From Paludibacteraceae bacterium (GTDB lineage: Bacteria; Bacteroidota; Bacteroidia; Bacteroidales; Paludibacteraceae), in contig CANFFA010000149.1 in the NCBI GenBank assembly GCA_947445425.1, forward strand, positions 1-6,318: a stretch of 6,318 nt of DNA. Direction: 5' to 3'. A program made the translations under genes and the position numbers. Each line of letters begins with the position of its first letter. Position 1 is the stretch's first letter. The notes under the pieces were generated by a model. The model searched no databases. It saw only the letters and a program-made list of their open reading frames with translations, and was not told the origin of the DNA. Below, piece after piece: positions 5,199 to 6,318 of this stretch.

Positions 5199-6318
5199 TT
5201 ACAAACGGCCATCTACCCACCTTCTATCCACTACCGCCTTGGTATCAAAAACTACCGAACCATTGGAATAGTATTTTTCAAAATCAAAGCTTTTAAATTC
5301 ATCGTGAGAAACAGTGAGTAAAACTGCTTGGTATTTCTTTTTGGTGTCTAATTGGTTGATTATATCAACACCATATTCGTGCTTCACCTCTTCGGCCGAA
5401 GCCCATGGGTCGTAAATGTCTACATGTAATCCAAATTCACACAATTCATTGTAGATGTCTATCACTTTGGTATTACGAATATCTGGACAGTTTTCTTTGA
5501 AAGTAACCCCTAGTATAAGAACGCTTGAACCTTTAATTGTGTGCGTTTTATGTATCATTAACTTCAAAACCTTATTGGCAATGAAAGGTGCAATGCTATT
5601 GTTTACATGACGGCCTGAAAGGATAACCTTTGGAACATAGCCCAAGGACTCTGCCTTACTGGCTAGGTAATAAGGATCCACGCTGATGCAATGTCCTCCG
5701 ACCAAACCTGGTCTATATTTCAAGAAGTTCCATTTGGTACCAGCAGCATCGAGAACGTCGTTTGTATCGATTCCAATTTTGTCAAAAATAAGCGCTAATT
5801 CGTTAACAAAAGAAATATTTACATCTCTTTGTGCATTTTCTATAATTTTTGAGGCTTCTGCAACTTTAATACTTGGTGCTTTGTGGGTTCCAGCAGTGAT
5901 GATAGAGGAATAAAGTGCATCAACTTGATTGGCAACTTCGGGCGTAGAACCAGAAGTTACTTTCATTATTTTAGTAAGGGTATTTATTTTATCACCTGGA
6001 TTGATTCTTTCGGGGCTATAACCAGCGAAGAAATCAGTATTAAATTTTAGTCCTGATATTTTTTCAATGACTGGAATACAATCTTCTTCTGTACAACCTG
6101 GGTAAGTTGTTGATTCGTAGATTGCAATATCGCCAATACTAATGATGCGCCCCAACATTTCTGAAGCCTTTATTAAAGGCAGCAAGTCGGGCATATTGAA
6201 TTTATTAATCGGAGTGGGTACTGTTACGATATAGGTATTATAGTCTTTCAAGTCATCTTCATTAGATGAAAAAGACAAACCCAAAGAAGAATCTGTATCA
6301 CGCAATTTCATTGCTATA
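5199..6318 (-). CDS. Nucleotide-sugar 6-dehydrogenase, TviB/WbpA-type UDP-HexNAc dehydrogenase (5' end outside window)
   Basis: NAD-dependent, four-electron oxidation of C6 of a UDP-sugar to a uronate. The frame is open through the right edge. The first visible Met (6311-6309) is internal: from it 370 residues are visible, while the family has about 425 and the N-terminal GxGYVGLP Rossmann motif is missing. Visible landmarks, numbered from that Met, are VTVPTPINK (29-37), YESTTYPGCTEEDC (65-78), GYSPERINPGDK (97-108), KVAEASKIIENAQRDVNI (149-166), and the active-site GGHCISVDPYYL (205-216) with catalytic Cys208. LILGVTFKENCPDIRN (265-280) and YDPWA (300-304) belong to the C-terminal domain. 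The PGCTEE and SPERINPGDK segments resemble the UDP-GlcNAc/UDP-GalNAc dehydrogenase branch (TviB, WbpA, WbpO, WecC) rather than UDP-glucose dehydrogenase; the exact substrate is not decided. It is upstream of rfbH on the same strand with a 49-bp gap. Confidence 0.93.
   Translation of the reverse strand, partial: IAMKLRDTDSSLGLSFSSNEDDLKDYNTYIVTVPTPINKFNMPDLLPLIKASEMLGRIISIGDIAIYESTTYPGCTEEDCIPVIEKISGLKFNTDFFAGYSPERINPGDKINTLTKIMKVTSGSTPEVANQVDALYSSIITAGTHKAPSIKVAEASKIIENAQRDVNISFVNELALIFDKIGIDTNDVLDAAGTKWNFLKYRPGLVGGHCISVDPYYLASKAESLGYVPKVILSGRHVNNSIAPFIANKVLKLMIHKTHTIKGSSVLILGVTFKENCPDIRNTKVIDIYNELCEFGLHVDIYDPWASAEEVKHEYGVDIINQLDTKKKYQAVLLTVSHDEFKSFDFEKYYSNGSVVFDTKAVVDRRWVDGRL

Overview
The window is a slice of a surface-polysaccharide (O-antigen or capsule type) sugar-nucleotide gene cluster. 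All recognisable genes lie on the minus strand. The DNA is AT-rich, leaders are A/T-rich without Shine-Dalgarno motifs, and one inserted gene is a GxxExxY-family protein. Together these suggest a member of the Bacteroidota, but no rRNA or other marker is present, so this is an inference.

In transcription order (right to left) the layout is: a UDP-HexNAc-type nucleotide-sugar 6-dehydrogenase cut at its 5' end by the window edge (5199-6318); rfbH, the PMP/[2Fe-2S] 3-dehydratase (3848-5149); a short FAD/NAD(P) flavodoxin/ferredoxin-reductase-like protein overlapping rfbH by one base (3153-3848); rfbF, glucose-1-phosphate cytidylyltransferase (2238-3011); a GxxExxY gene (1684-2055) between two degenerate short-repeat arrays; rfbG, CDP-glucose 4,6-dehydratase (500-1579); and an SDR-type NAD(P)-dependent sugar reductase/epimerase cut at its 3' end (1-503) that overlaps rfbG by 4 bases.

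The rfb genes form one pathway. RfbF makes CDP-glucose, and RfbG converts it to CDP-4-keto-6-deoxyglucose. RfbH with the reductase removes the 3-hydroxyl. The truncated SDR is the best candidate for the last, 4-keto-reducing step, giving a CDP-3,6-dideoxyhexose (paratose, abequose or a relative; the sequence does not decide which). The UDP-sugar dehydrogenase supplies a different sugar, probably a HexNAc uronate, for the same polysaccharide.

The most unusual part is 1577-2234. The whole space between rfbF and rfbG is filled by a small cassette: a PD-(D/E)XK-fold GxxExxY gene with its expected catalytic residues, a 25-bp A/T-only spacer on each side, and then arrays of CACnGTG/CTCTGTG heptamers. 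The left array has a strict 24-bp period (10/14 alternation) over four units. The array runs into the start of rfbG, whose only plausible start codon, a GTG, is part of the last repeat heptamer. A second oddity is the reductase partner of RfbH, which lacks the N-terminal ferredoxin domain of the classical E3 enzymes.
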